This document shows positions 21,054 through 30,756 of a stretch of 62,494 nt of DNA, piece by piece. Below the pieces are notes generated by a model. It was not told the origin of the DNA. It did no database searches and was given only the letters and a program-made list of their open reading frames with translations. The stretch covers positions 1-62,494 of the IMG/VR virus record IMGVR_UViG_3300009151_000076; one strand, written 5' to 3'. The stretch is from a virus. A program made the translations under genes and the position numbers. Position 1 is the first letter of the stretch. Each line of letters opens with the position of its first letter.

Positions 21054-22454
21054 TCACATAAGGTTGTTGACGATAATACGACGATAGTACTTGTTCGTAT
21101 TAAAAGCAAGTTCGCCTGCACCCTTTGTAAGGCCCTCAGCGAATGGATTTGCAACCATTCCGTAACGAGTCTTGAAGCCGATCTTTGGCTGGAAGGTCGA
21201 CTGATCAACCGCACGAACCATCTGAAGAGGAACGTATGGGCAGTAGAACAGACCGGCATCGAATGCCGAAGAACCCTTATAACCAACGGTCAGGTAGTTT
21301 CCGCCGATCGCATAAGGATCGATGTAGACACGAAGGCGACCATTGAGGACACCAGCGAAGGTGTTACCCGTGTCGTCAACCTGAAGGTTGTTGCTGTTAA
21401 GAGCAGGCGTGTAGTCAAGAACACCAGCCATCTGAAGAGCCGAAGCAACGTCCGACGAGCAGATGACGATGTTACCCTTGCCGCGACGTGTCTGCTTGGC
21501 AATCTGGTTAGCTTCGCGTTCAAGCTGGAACATAAGACCCTTGAACTTCTCAACCGACCAACGACCGTTAGAATCGGTATCAAGATCGAACACACCGGCA
21601 GTCGTTGTGTTTTCCTGAGCGCCAGAAACAGCGGTGATGTTGATGGTACGAACGACTTCACGATTGATTTCCGCAAGGATTTCAGCCGAAAGAATGTTCG
21701 TCAACTCTGTCTCAGCGTCAAGACCGTGAATGGCCTTAAGATCCTGAGCAAGTTCCATCGTGTATTCAGCCTTGAGGGCGCGGGTCTTAGCAGTGACCGT
21801 AACCTTCTCGATGGTGAATGCCATCTGGTTGAAGTTGTTACCCGAGTCAACGCCGAGCGACTCAGCGAGAGACGTTGGGATAGCCGAACCCGTGTTGTAG
21901 GTAGCAGTGTTCACCATTGGGGTGGTGTTTGTCTGACCTGGGATCGTACCGAATGCACCCTGACCGAAGGTCGAGTTACCCGAAAGAGCGTTTGTGCCCG
22001 TCGAGAACGCTGTATTGACTTCGTTGTAGAATGTTTCGTTGTCCTGCATCTGGAGATTTGCATATCCGTTTGCGCCGGTCTGGTTAGCATAGCGCGAACG
22101 CATTGCGAAGATCAAACCAGTTGGGCCTGTCATTGGCTGAACGCCGCAGATGTCATAGGCAATAAGGTTAGGCATCGAACGACGAACGAGCGAGATCAAC
22201 ACTGGATCGAAGGTGTCAATACCACCAGCTCCAGCTGCCGAGCTCGATGTACCCATGAAGTTAACAGGGGTCGACGAAACGGTTTCGTTAAGAGTAGTAA
22301 AGGAACCATGGGCTCCCGATTCCATGAGAGCACGTTCTGTATTCTCGAGGACGACTGCAGTTACGGAACGGCGGGTCTGGTCTTGGATCTTAGGAAGATC
22401 CGCGTGCTCCAGAATGGGCTGCCATTTTCTTTGAATTTCCTCAGCTAGATACAT
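21054..22454 (-). CDS. 23: Major capsid protein gp23
   Basis: 466 residues (T4 gp23 is 521). HK97-fold shell protein. Recognisable stretches include RSMPNLIAYDICGVQPMTGP and GNIVICSSDVASAL. The N-terminal region contains TTLNE followed by TVSSTP, an [LI]xE site suited to cleavage by the gp21 protease near residue 57. AGGAG precedes the start, an exact late promoter lies at 22487-22494 and a strong terminator follows. No separate gp24 vertex gene is present in this window. Confidence 0.97.
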   Translation of the reverse strand: MYLAEEIQRKWQPILEHADLPKIQDQTRRSVTAVVLENTERALMESGAHGSFTTLNETVSSTPVNFMGTSSSAAGAGGIDTFDPVLISLVRRSMPNLIAYDICGVQPMTGPTGLIFAMRSRYANQTGANGYANLQMQDNETFYNEVNTAFSTGTNALSGNSTFGQGAFGTIPGQTNTTPMVNTATYNTGSAIPTSLAESLGVDSGNNFNQMAFTIEKVTVTAKTRALKAEYTMELAQDLKAIHGLDAETELTNILSAEILAEINREVVRTINITAVSGAQENTTTAGVFDLDTDSNGRWSVEKFKGLMFQLEREANQIAKQTRRGKGNIVICSSDVASALQMAGVLDYTPALNSNNLQVDDTGNTFAGVLNGRLRVYIDPYAIGGNYLTVGYKGSSAFDAGLFYCPYVPLQMVRAVDQSTFQPKIGFKTRYGMVANPFAEGLTKGAGELAFNTNKYYRRIIVNNLM

Positions 22455-22486
22455 TAGTGTCTCCTTTTCTTATCTAGGACGTATTT

Positions 22487-22494
22487 TATTTATA
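22487..22494 (-). promoter_or_regulatory. T4-type late promoter of gp23
   Basis: Exact TATAAATA on the minus strand about 33 bases before the gp23 start. Confidence 0.85.
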
Positions 22495-22499
22495 TACTA

Positions 22500-24038
22500 T
22501 TACTTTTTAATTGATCTTGAGATAGCCTGAACGTACTTGTTGACCGATGGGTCAATGTGTACGGACTCGGTCAATGAGTTGCCTTCAAAAGTCTCTTCTT
22601 CAATGTTTGAAGAAGTGAAAGACTTCTTCTCAGTTCCGAAGTAGTTTTCTTTGATGACCGAGAGCTTTTTCTTGTAGGTGCTCAAGTCGCCGTCAAAGTC
22701 GATACCCTCGGAAAGGGCGGCGAACTTCTCTTGCTGCGATAAAGCCAAGCCCTCCATCATGGAGTCTAGAACATTATCTTTTTCTACCTCGACGAGGGCT
22801 TTCTTAAGCTCTACGTTTTCAGAGATTAGTGCATCTTGTCTGCTCTCGAGCTCTTCGACCTTCTCGGCCATTGTCTCGAGCACATCAACTTTGTCTTCTG
22901 GGATATCGATGTAGTGCTCTGTAAACAAACCCTTCATCCCATCGATGAAGTCAGTAACGAGTTCGTTGCGGAGGGTTGACTCAACAGCTACTTCGTTCTC
23001 GTTCATCCAGTTCTCAACGACGTAGTCAAGATAAGTATCAACTTTAGAGGTGACCTCCTCCGTGATATTTTCAATGGCTTCATTGAGATAGTTATCATAC
23101 TCTTCTTCAAGTCTTGCGACTTCGAGGTTGATGCGCGCACCGACAGCAGCCTCAAAGAGTGTAGTTGCTTTTTCTTTAAACTCTTCTGTAAGGTCTTCGC
23201 CGGCAAACATCTCTTCAACGTCTTCTTTAACGCCGAGCTTTGGCATCGGCATCTTTGTCTTAGGACCAATTCCGTTCGACATGTCGATCGTCGATGCGTT
23301 CTTTGCAGAGTTATCGCCAACGCCATAGGTCTTGCCTGGGCCGAACTGCGACATCGTATCGTTGAACCACTTAAGCAAGTCATCTTTGCCCATTCCGCTC
23401 ATTGTATTGGTTACGTGATTCATCACTTCCAATTTTGACTTTGGATTTTCAATGGCGCGTGCACCTGGATGAAGCGAGCTTGCGGCTGCAGTTTCTTCAT
23501 GAACGTACTCTTCTTCGTACGGCTCTGCCACTGCTTTTGGTCTTTCTTTCTTGCCGGCCTTGCGAGCAACATCTTTAGGAGAATCTTTTTCCCAGTCAGA
23601 TCCTTGAAAGTCCGTAACCGGTTTATCATTTAAGCGACGACCTGCAATAGCAATGGTGCTATCTTTGGCATTGCGCATTGTCTCGTGGTGCTGCTGACGA
23701 GCTTTATGGTGTGCTTCTTGTTTTCCAAGCTCTGCTATGCGAGCGGCGTGGGCTTCTTTGGACTCACCTTTTCTAGGACCTTTGGCCGTTTCTCTTTCTT
23801 TTTCGGCTTTGGTTTTCTGCCAAGCAGTCTGATGTGCTCTATACTTCTCATCGTGGAATGCTCTACGTGGGACGGCTCTTTGAGCAAGCAACTTACCGAT
23901 AACTTCTTTTGAAGGTGTTTCAATAAGCGTTGACTCGTCGATCATCTGGAGCAACTCAAGATCAGAAAGATCAAAGTAATCTTCTTCAGTTATATCAAGT
24001 GCCTCGAGGATATATTCTACTGTAATTTCGTTAGACAT
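22500..24038 (-). CDS. 22: Prohead scaffold core protein gp22 with long N-terminal extension
   Basis: 512 residues, about twice T4 gp22 (269). The C-terminal half (from about 265) is acidic and coiled-coil-like (MAEKVEELESRQDALISENV), as expected for the prohead core that gp21 degrades. The N-terminal half is different: a helical start, then a basic Lys/Arg/His-rich stretch (about 50-130) and a Pro/Glu linker. AGGAG precedes the start. The basic extension may bind DNA or organise cargo, or be a fused internal protein. Many [LI]xE sites are present for processing. Confidence 0.85.
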   Translation of the reverse strand: MSNEITVEYILEALDITEEDYFDLSDLELLQMIDESTLIETPSKEVIGKLLAQRAVPRRAFHDEKYRAHQTAWQKTKAEKERETAKGPRKGESKEAHAARIAELGKQEAHHKARQQHHETMRNAKDSTIAIAGRRLNDKPVTDFQGSDWEKDSPKDVARKAGKKERPKAVAEPYEEEYVHEETAAASSLHPGARAIENPKSKLEVMNHVTNTMSGMGKDDLLKWFNDTMSQFGPGKTYGVGDNSAKNASTIDMSNGIGPKTKMPMPKLGVKEDVEEMFAGEDLTEEFKEKATTLFEAAVGARINLEVARLEEEYDNYLNEAIENITEEVTSKVDTYLDYVVENWMNENEVAVESTLRNELVTDFIDGMKGLFTEHYIDIPEDKVDVLETMAEKVEELESRQDALISENVELKKALVEVEKDNVLDSMMEGLALSQQEKFAALSEGIDFDGDLSTYKKKLSVIKENYFGTEKKSFTSSNIEEETFEGNSLTESVHIDPSVNKYVQAISRSIKK

Positions 24039-24065
24039 TTAAGGTCTCCTTCTAGAATTTATAAT

Positions 24066-24073
24066 TATTTATA
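24066..24073 (-). promoter_or_regulatory. T4-type late promoter of gp22
   Basis: Exact TATAAATA on the minus strand about 28 bases before the gp22 start, in the 41-base gap after gp21. Confidence 0.8.
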
Positions 24074-24079
24074 ATAAAA

Positions 24080-24748
24080 TTATCTCTTAAACGCCAAAGA
24101 ATTCATGTAGTCTTCAAAGATGGCCATCTTGCTCTCTTCGAGACTTGACTTGCTCATCTTATGAATCATCTTCTTGGTGTTATCTAATTTCTCTTCGAGC
24201 CATGTATCTTTCACCGGATCATAGAGCCACTCAACATTCTCCATAATACCCTTAACATAAGCGTCTGGCGCAGATGGATCAGCAACTATGTCGGCTGCTG
24301 TAGCAAGACGAAAATCGTCCTGTACTTCCATGATGCCGTCTTTAGTAGGCTTCAACGATCCAAGACCACGAGAGGAGGCACCTAGACCAGCTCCAGACTT
24401 TATAAGGCCCTTGGCGATGTTACCCATAGGGGTGTCGGTAAGTCTTGCCTTGCCGATCCAGTTATCACCGTCTCTCTTGAGCTCAGTGATGATGTGCGAC
24501 ACGCGATCTAGGTTGATGCTCGGACCCTGTGGATGCCCAAGTTCACCATAACCACGATTATTCTTTACAACATCATTCATATATCTATCGACTTCTTTTT
24601 CCATTATATGTGAAGGATAGATACGTCCGTTACGGTTCTTCTTATTAGCTTGTAAAAAGATACCATGTATGTAGTGTTCTTTCTCGCCAGATTCTTTGAC
24701 TTCTGAAAGGTACTCAATGTTCTCGGATAGTTCTGTGATTAACTTCAT
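24080..24748 (-). CDS. 21: Prohead protease gp21
   Basis: 222 residues (T4 gp21 is 212). Serine protease of the S77 herpes-assemblin-like group that cleaves capsid and core proteins after [LI]xE. Visible: HYIHGIFLQANKKNRNGRIY, catalytic-His region ELGHPQGP and the Ser motif GLGASSRGLG. GGAG six bases before the start. Next to gp22 and gp23, its substrates. Confidence 0.95.
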   Translation of the reverse strand: MKLITELSENIEYLSEVKESGEKEHYIHGIFLQANKKNRNGRIYPSHIMEKEVDRYMNDVVKNNRGYGELGHPQGPSINLDRVSHIITELKRDGDNWIGKARLTDTPMGNIAKGLIKSGAGLGASSRGLGSLKPTKDGIMEVQDDFRLATAADIVADPSAPDAYVKGIMENVEWLYDPVKDTWLEEKLDNTKKMIHKMSKSSLEESKMAIFEDYMNSLAFKR

Positions 24749-24749
24749 C

Positions 24750-25028
24750 TTACGCTCCGGAGAATGCTACAGGAACTGCCTGTACAGAAGAGTCAGAAGC
24801 GTTAGACGAGAGGTAATCTGTTGGATTCTTAACCAATAGAACTTCCTGGCCACCCACTACACTGATACTATATTTAGCTGTTGTATTTGCATAGTAACAT
24901 GTGACAAGATGAGCTGAAGCTGTTGTACCCATATGAGTAACTCTAACAAGAGTTGCTGCATTATATGTATTAGTGGTAGTCGTATTACATACTGCCTCTA
25001 ATGCTAATGGCTTTAAGATGTGTGTCAT
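24750..25028 (-). CDS. Small Thr/Ala-rich virion-type protein
   Basis: 92 residues, rich in Thr, Ala, Asn and Val with alternating polar and hydrophobic residues (beta-rich). It contains no catalytic motif. It lies between gp21 and the 338-frame head protein, overlapping the latter by four bases, so a small structural or head-decoration protein is the natural inference. GGGGATG lies before the start. I recall comparable small genes at this place in cyanophage genomes. Confidence 0.55.
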   Translation of the reverse strand: MTHILKPLALEAVCNTTTTNTYNAATLVRVTHMGTTASAHLVTCYYANTTAKYSISVVGGQEVLLVKNPTDYLSSNASDSSVQAVPVAFSGA

Positions 25029-25978
25029 ACGTTCATCCCCGCGTGATCGACATTCATTCCTGGAAACGTCATTGGTGTATCTGACTCGTCTTCTTCTTCC
25101 TTGTGATTACCAAAGATCATATAGTCATGCACGTCTGAGACGAAGCTCTTTGCCTGTGCGATCTTTGCCTGTACCCATGGCTCAACATGCATTCCCTCTG
25201 GCATCGCCATAGCAAGATGCATAGCCTTATTAGCAAGAGCCTTAAGCTCAGACTTGACCATTTCGGCTGCCTCATCTGAAACACCACGAGGCTTATTATC
25301 ATGATCGGTGTATCCGTATCCTACTGCTGACTCATTGCGCTGCTTAGAATAGTAAGCTGCTAAAGCCATCTGCTTGCGCTTCTCTTTTGACTTACCTTTA
25401 AACTGAGGAGCATCTGATTTTTGAAAATCTTTAATAGTCTCACCCGCTGTTGTTGACTTAGTTAGAATTTCATCAAGTTCTACTTCTTCTTTTCGAGTTC
25501 TTCTAGCAAGCATAGCAGCACCAGCTTCTCTATTTTTAATTTTATTTTTAGGATAAAGAAGACCTCTGCTTATATCACTTTTTACAGCCGCCTGAGCATC
25601 TTTATATCTATCAAGAGTACCTCCAATTTTATCATTGAGCTCTTTGATGGTCTTCGTATCGTAGCACTCTGCCATGCCGTGAACTGGACACGCAACACCT
25701 TTAGCAGAGTGGTTGCACTGCGCATCTTCAGCTTTTTTTGCTTCGTATACTTTCTTGTCATCGCCTCTCTTGTGGCCATAATTCTTCATATTTGAACTAT
25801 AGTGATCTTTGGCGTCGGCGTTAGACTTATTGCCTACGCGGTCGTCGTGCTTCTCAACCTCGTGCTTAGCAGCAAACTTGACCTCGTCACCGGCCTTTGG
25901 CTCGTAGCCATCCAATGACATGGATCCTTTCTTGGATGACTTAACACCGTTTAAGATGTCTTTAAGCGTCTTGACCAT
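25025..25978 (-). CDS. Lys-rich head-region protein, unknown function
   Basis: 317 residues from the ATG at 25978 (MVKTLKDILNGVK); the frame extends 21 codons upstream into the previous gene but the internal start has a better site and a leader reminiscent of capsid-targeting sequences. Lys/Asp/Glu-rich and probably flexible, with one Cys/His cluster (CNHSAKGVACPVHGMAEC, about 86-104) that could bind zinc, a helical middle, and an amphipathic C-terminal helix before an acidic tail. In T4-like marine phages a structural protein lies here between gp20 and gp21. Function not assigned. Confidence 0.6.
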   Translation of the reverse strand: MVKTLKDILNGVKSSKKGSMSLDGYEPKAGDEVKFAAKHEVEKHDDRVGNKSNADAKDHYSSNMKNYGHKRGDDKKVYEAKKAEDAQCNHSAKGVACPVHGMAECYDTKTIKELNDKIGGTLDRYKDAQAAVKSDISRGLLYPKNKIKNREAGAAMLARRTRKEEVELDEILTKSTTAGETIKDFQKSDAPQFKGKSKEKRKQMALAAYYSKQRNESAVGYGYTDHDNKPRGVSDEAAEMVKSELKALANKAMHLAMAMPEGMHVEPWVQAKIAQAKSFVSDVHDYMIFGNHKEEEDESDTPMTFPGMNVDHAGMNV

Positions 25979-26153
25979 TGTCCTTGTCCTCTTCTTCTTG
26001 GTCTCTAAAAATCGTTTGAGCCATCTCTGTTTTCTTGTCATTGATCGCTATAGCTAGTCTGTCTACCATAAGCGAATTAAATGCGTTCTCAAACTCAATA
26101 GGCTGTTGATTTAGTGAGAACTTTACCAAGTCATCGGTTGTATATTCTGTCAT
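25962..26153 (-). CDS. 67: Prohead core protein gp67-like
   Basis: 63 residues from the ATG at 26153 (GGAGA six bases upstream; a TTG four codons earlier overlaps that site). The pattern DLVKFSL...FENAFNSLMVDRLAIAINDKKTEMAQTIF followed by an acidic tail (EEEDKDNGQD) parallels T4 gp67, a prohead core protein with an acidic C-terminus, and the gene follows gp20 as in T4. Similarity is by pattern, not strong identity. Confidence 0.65.
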   Translation of the reverse strand: MTEYTTDDLVKFSLNQQPIEFENAFNSLMVDRLAIAINDKKTEMAQTIFRDQEEEDKDNGQDA

Positions 26154-26165
26154 GTTTATCTCCAA

Positions 26166-27884
26166 CTATTTATTTTTTGCTAACACTTGAACCGCGGACT
26201 TAAACCTAGACTGCTCTTGCGGCGACCTATTCCCTTTCTTCTTTGACAGAAGATTTACTTGGGTCTTTGCGTCTGCTAGTTTTCTAATCTTATTGTCTGT
26301 CTCGGGCGTGGCGTCGGTGTCCTCGTCCGCTGCTAGAGGCTGCACCTCGTCGCTCTGCTCTTGGTCCATCATCATCTGCTGGTCCATAGGGTTCATCCAG
26401 CGCTCGTCGCCTGAGTTAGCTTCCTCGTCAATCTGCTCATCCATCTCCTCGATGTCTTCGTCAGACTGTTGTAGTATATTCTTACGTGCCCACTCATGTG
26501 ACCAGTACTTACCTAGGAACTCTTGAACGTTGCGAACTAGGTTAACACGGTTCTCAATCATCTCGCCGTCTTTGAGCTCGGCGAAATAATTATCCTTAGA
26601 GAAGTCATACTTAATATCTTGCTGGATATTATCAAAGTCCTCAATAGACATGACCTGCTTAAGTACTAGTTGCTTCTCAAGCATTCTGGTAAATAGAATA
26701 GCAAACTTATTACGAAGGCGTGATATGAATCTATCAAACTTAAGCTCGTCTCTAGTCACCTCTGTAGCACGACCAAGCGAGAACAAGGCGTCTGAATTGA
26801 GGCGATTAATAGGAACGTTAAGTGTCTGGTATAGTTTCTTTTGGAAGTATAGAACGTCATCCATCTGACCGAGTGTCTGACCACCGGGAAGTGTTGTCAC
26901 CTCTGTACCTCTACCACCCTCGCGGCGTGGCAGCCAGTAATCTTCCAACATAGTCATAAACTTACGATCGTCGCGAACCTCGCCGGTCGCACCGTCATAG
27001 ATAAGACGATTCTTATGCTTGGTCATGATGTCTTTAAGATACTGCTCAGCCTTCATCTTAGGAAGGTTACCAACGTCAATGTACCACACTCTGCGCTCTG
27101 GTGCTCTTGCTAGTCTATAGATAACAAGTGCATCTTCCAGTGCCCTCAGCTGGTTCAACGCTTTAATAGCTTTGTGCATATAGGAGAGAACCATCGTTCC
27201 CTGCGTGTCGGTTAAACCCGACGTAATGTGTAGGATAGAGTCCTTTGCGATCTTCAATCCAGAAGTGGCAGGACCAACAGTCTTATTGCCATAGCTGAAT
27301 CCCTTGTCATTGAAGACATAGTACTCATTTTGGACTTTCTGTATGTAAGACTCATTAGTGACGTCGCCCTTGACCTTTTGTTTACTGATCTCACGAACTT
27401 TACGGATCTTGCGTGGGTCGATATAGCGAACTTCTTTGATACCCATCTTAGGATCGTTCTTATCTATCAGTACATGATAGTAGAGGCGACCATCAACGTA
27501 CCAGCGACGATAGATCTCATACGCATGCTTTTGGAAGTCAAGGATATTTAAGATGTTATTAAACTCGTCCCGGATAGCCTTCTTCATTTGATCCGAGATG
27601 TTGATATTATCAAGGTTTACTGAAACAATATTTGGCTCGTCTATAGCCATTGTCTCGTTGACTATCTCGTCAACCGCCGCGTCGATCTCTGGCTGAAGTG
27701 CCATCTCTCTATATTTTGTTACTAGCTCTGCTTCTGTTCTTACCGTACCGTCCAGGTCGATATAAGTGCCAAAGCTAGCACCCGCTGCAACTACTACGGC
27801 CCCATCGTCTTGGTCCTTCGGAGCGAACGTTGCGATGGGGTCGTTAGGTAATTTTCTTTTAAACTCGAAACCGAATAATTCCAT
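26166..27884 (-). CDS. 20: Portal protein gp20
   Basis: 572 residues (T4 gp20 is 524). Dodecameric portal through which DNA enters the head. Start is the ATG at 27884, with GGAG six bases upstream; the TTG four codons earlier would overlap it. Typical stretches: VDEIVNETMAIDEPN, YIDPRKIRKVREI, LRALEDALVIYRLARAPERRVWYIDVGN (cited in part), and PGGQTLGQMDDV. C-terminus acidic and Gln/Met-rich. Confidence 0.97.
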   Translation of the reverse strand: MELFGFEFKRKLPNDPIATFAPKDQDDGAVVVAAGASFGTYIDLDGTVRTEAELVTKYREMALQPEIDAAVDEIVNETMAIDEPNIVSVNLDNINISDQMKKAIRDEFNNILNILDFQKHAYEIYRRWYVDGRLYYHVLIDKNDPKMGIKEVRYIDPRKIRKVREISKQKVKGDVTNESYIQKVQNEYYVFNDKGFSYGNKTVGPATSGLKIAKDSILHITSGLTDTQGTMVLSYMHKAIKALNQLRALEDALVIYRLARAPERRVWYIDVGNLPKMKAEQYLKDIMTKHKNRLIYDGATGEVRDDRKFMTMLEDYWLPRREGGRGTEVTTLPGGQTLGQMDDVLYFQKKLYQTLNVPINRLNSDALFSLGRATEVTRDELKFDRFISRLRNKFAILFTRMLEKQLVLKQVMSIEDFDNIQQDIKYDFSKDNYFAELKDGEMIENRVNLVRNVQEFLGKYWSHEWARKNILQQSDEDIEEMDEQIDEEANSGDERWMNPMDQQMMMDQEQSDEVQPLAADEDTDATPETDNKIRKLADAKTQVNLLSKKKGNRSPQEQSRFKSAVQVLAKNK

Positions 27885-27965
27885 ATTGCTCTCCAAAGAG
27901 GAAGTGGCTAGTTAGTTGTGCCCCTTCCTGTAATAATATATCAAGAGGCTATGCCTACTCTACTT

Positions 27966-28562
27966 TTACGTAGAGATAGGTGATATAGCCTGTCCTAAGT
28001 AAGGATTAACGGTCTCGTCACGAGGCAGCCAGTAATCATATGTAAATGTTGTAGTAAACGTTTCGATCTGGTTCTGTGAGTCCCAGTCAAGCGTGATGGC
28101 GTCGACGACTGTTGGGAACGCGCCGATGATATCATACGCTCTAATTTGAGAACCGTCCTTACCGTACTGAATGACCGTCAGGTCAGTCTTGTAAGAGTTC
28201 TCATTGAGAGAGTATAGTGTATCGCGAACGTTTGACTCCATACGATTTAGAGAGTTTGACCACTTCTCAAACATCGAGCGAACTAAGAAGTCTTCGTCGT
28301 TCATCACCGTGACCGACCAGTCTGCGAATGTTCTATCTCCGGCAACCTTGACCTTACGTCCGAAGTAAGGGATCTCGACGTTACCGATGGTCGCTGCAGG
28401 GAGCTGGGCTGCCCTGCAGGTAAATCTAAACTTGTCTGCTGAGGATTGATCTGCGCCGACCCCGACCGGAATTCTAAGATATACTTCGAAAAGTGCCGGA
28501 CGAGTTCCACCAAATGTTAGCCCTCTAGACTTGAAGGTACTAATATTAAAACCTGATGCCAT
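27966..28562 (-). CDS. 19: Tail tube protein gp19
   Basis: 198 residues (T4 gp19 is 163). Forms the inner tube of the contractile tail. Conserved style: FRFTCRAAQLPAATIGNVEIPYFGRKVKVAGDR (cited in part as AAQLPAATIGNVEIPYFG) and FTTTFTYDYW. AGGAG precedes the start. Follows gp18 as in T4. A paralogous tube-fold protein is at 20395-20916. Confidence 0.94.
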   Translation of the reverse strand: MASGFNISTFKSRGLTFGGTRPALFEVYLRIPVGVGADQSSADKFRFTCRAAQLPAATIGNVEIPYFGRKVKVAGDRTFADWSVTVMNDEDFLVRSMFEKWSNSLNRMESNVRDTLYSLNENSYKTDLTVIQYGKDGSQIRAYDIIGAFPTVVDAITLDWDSQNQIETFTTTFTYDYWLPRDETVNPYLGQAISPIST

Positions 28563-28583
28563 TTGTGTTCTCCTTATTATTCT

Positions 28584-28591
28584 TATTTATC
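28584..28591 (-). promoter_or_regulatory. Variant late promoter (GATAAATA) of gp19
   Basis: GATAAATA on the minus strand 22 bases before gp19, overlapping the TGA stop of gp18. One mismatch from consensus; position typical of a late promoter. Confidence 0.5.
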
Positions 28592-30704
28592 AGAATTTAC
28601 CGATGATTTCTGAGAACTGAACACCAGTACGAACAGCAACAAAGTTAAGCTGAATGTAGTTGATGGAACGGGCCGGCTTGATGTAGATGTCACCAATGAA
28701 CCTGTTACCGTCAATAACCTCAGCCGTATTGTTTGTTCCATCGCAGACCACTGTATAGTCAGTGATACCACGACGACCCTGGATGTCTCTCAGATAAGGA
28801 TTCACAAGGGCCTTAAACTGTGCTCTCGTGAAGTCATCGTTGAACTCAAACAGGAAGAACTTAGCTGCTGTAGCAATTGCCTTCTCTAGGACGATGAAGA
28901 GACGACGAACGTTGATGTGATCGAACGCCGATGCCTTAGACTGTAGTGTCTTATCACCGAATAGAACTGTTCCCTGACCAGGGAACGTAACCACTGGGTT
29001 TACGTTGTGCGAGTACAGAAGATCTCTATCGGCCTTCGAAGGATTATAGCGAAGCTTGACGAGGTTCTTGATCTGTCCACGATTGAAGCCCGCAGGCGAC
29101 CACCATGGATCGCGTATATTATCCGTGCGAACACAGAGTCCACCGATATCACCGTTCGTTGGTACATAGCGGTATACGTCATTGTAGCGATCGTACATGT
29201 ACTTATATCCAGAGTCCATGACTGCATAGCTACTGTCATGAAGAGCACCACGGAAGTTAACTAACGACGTGGCCTCTGCGCCAGGATTAGATCTAACTAA
29301 GTTATCATCTGGCGAGATAAGAACTATACAGTCTTTTCTAACCTCTGCGATATTATCGATGAGATAATTAGCCAACTGAAAGTTGCTTATAGTCTGACCA
29401 TTTACTACTGTCGTGCCACCGGTCGGCTTACCCTGAAGGATCAAGGCAACATCAACGTCTTCCGATGAGATGTACTTGTCGTATCCAGTAGCTAAGACTG
29501 ATAGAGGGGCTGTAGTCTCTGTGTAACCATCTGTACCACCGGTAAAATCGAAGTCAAAAACACGATTAGTATTGGTAAGATTAGCTGCTGTTGCAGACTC
29601 GATACCCATGGTCTCATTAACAGCCCAAACATACTTAGAAGACTGGTTGATTACATCTTTCCAGAAGTTACCTGCGCCACCAACGGTGGTAGCGTCTGTA
29701 GCTCTTGAAAGATTCGTGTATGTTTCTAAGACTGTTCCTGGGGATCCTGTAAACTTACCTAAACTATCAGTTATGACAATATGGATACCATCGACAACAC
29801 TTGGGTTAAATGTAGCTTGATAGTCTGTAGTTTTTGGAGCTGAACCAGTTGTTGGCGCATGCTGCCATGAACGCTTAATGATGCTATTATCTGTATATCC
29901 AGTATTATAGTTGGTTGACAACTTATAAGTCGTGGTGAACGTGATGTTAGCCGCTGCAGTGTCAGAACCGCCACCGATGACGAACGAAGCGGCACCAACA
30001 GAAGCAACTTGAAGAAGTTGTGTTCCGATAGATGCGTTACCAACAGTGATAAAGTCACCAACTGCAACGTTAGCTACGAAAGCTGCTCCGAAGGTATTAG
30101 CTTGTGTCTGGGTTACAGATGCTGTAGTATTAGCTTTAAAGTAAACCACTGCGGTGTTTGATCCAACCGCAATAGAGACGTTCGCTGAAACGTCTACAGC
30201 ACTAGGAGAATCTAGACCCTTGGCATAAAAACTTGATGAGTATCCATTAGTACCTGTAACTACATAAATCGATAACGAGTCACCCATGCTTCCAGGATAC
30301 TTAGCAACAAAGAGTACGCTGCTATCAAATGATCCGACCTTGTGCTCAAAGTCTGTGTTATTTAAGATAACTGGATTAGATGAGACAGTGTCATAGTTCG
30401 CATATGCATTTCTTGCGGCTATAGAGCTAGAGGCCACAGCAGACGTGTTTGCAGCACGAACAACAAACAGGCTGTTTCCATACGATAAGAAGTTAGAAGC
30501 CGTGAACCACGTCTCAAAATTGGTTGAGTTCGGCATACCGAACATCGATACCAGTTTTGTTTCGGTATCTACGAGAACACGCTCGTTTACCGGACCCCAG
30601 TTGAATATACCGGCGATTGCACCGGTTGAAGTAGCGACCGCTGGTACGATCGAGGTTAAGTCGATCTCGGTAACGTTTACTCCAGGACTAAGCTGAAATG
30701 CCAT
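28590..30704 (-). CDS. 18: Tail sheath protein gp18
   Basis: 704 residues (T4 gp18 is 659). Contractile sheath. Typical N-terminus LSPGVNVTEIDLTS and the C-terminal core (RRLFIVLEKAIATAAKFFLFEFND, cited in part as LFIVLEKAIATAAKFFLFE) with VNPYLRDIQGRRGI. A long variable middle region rich in Thr/Ala/Asn (about 100-330) forms the surface domains. AGGAG before the start and an exact late promoter upstream. Confidence 0.97.
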   Translation of the reverse strand: MAFQLSPGVNVTEIDLTSIVPAVATSTGAIAGIFNWGPVNERVLVDTETKLVSMFGMPNSTNFETWFTASNFLSYGNSLFVVRAANTSAVASSSIAARNAYANYDTVSSNPVILNNTDFEHKVGSFDSSVLFVAKYPGSMGDSLSIYVVTGTNGYSSSFYAKGLDSPSAVDVSANVSIAVGSNTAVVYFKANTTASVTQTQANTFGAAFVANVAVGDFITVGNASIGTQLLQVASVGAASFVIGGGSDTAAANITFTTTYKLSTNYNTGYTDNSIIKRSWQHAPTTGSAPKTTDYQATFNPSVVDGIHIVITDSLGKFTGSPGTVLETYTNLSRATDATTVGGAGNFWKDVINQSSKYVWAVNETMGIESATAANLTNTNRVFDFDFTGGTDGYTETTAPLSVLATGYDKYISSEDVDVALILQGKPTGGTTVVNGQTISNFQLANYLIDNIAEVRKDCIVLISPDDNLVRSNPGAEATSLVNFRGALHDSSYAVMDSGYKYMYDRYNDVYRYVPTNGDIGGLCVRTDNIRDPWWSPAGFNRGQIKNLVKLRYNPSKADRDLLYSHNVNPVVTFPGQGTVLFGDKTLQSKASAFDHINVRRLFIVLEKAIATAAKFFLFEFNDDFTRAQFKALVNPYLRDIQGRRGITDYTVVCDGTNNTAEVIDGNRFIGDIYIKPARSINYIQLNFVAVRTGVQFSEIIGKF

Positions 30705-30748
30705 CTTTATCTCCTTCCATGGAAAAAGGCTTTGAGTTTATTTTCTAT

Positions 30749-30756
30749 TATTTATA
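30749..30756 (-). promoter_or_regulatory. T4-type late promoter of gp18
   Basis: Exact TATAAATA on the minus strand, about 45 bases before gp18 and overlapping the stop region of gp17. Confidence 0.75.

Noticed and set aside
20907-22448. 513-codon plus-strand open frame opposite gp23
   Set aside because: It is exactly antisense to the highly conserved major capsid gene, lacks a ribosome site and has Cys/Arg/Ser-rich antisense composition.
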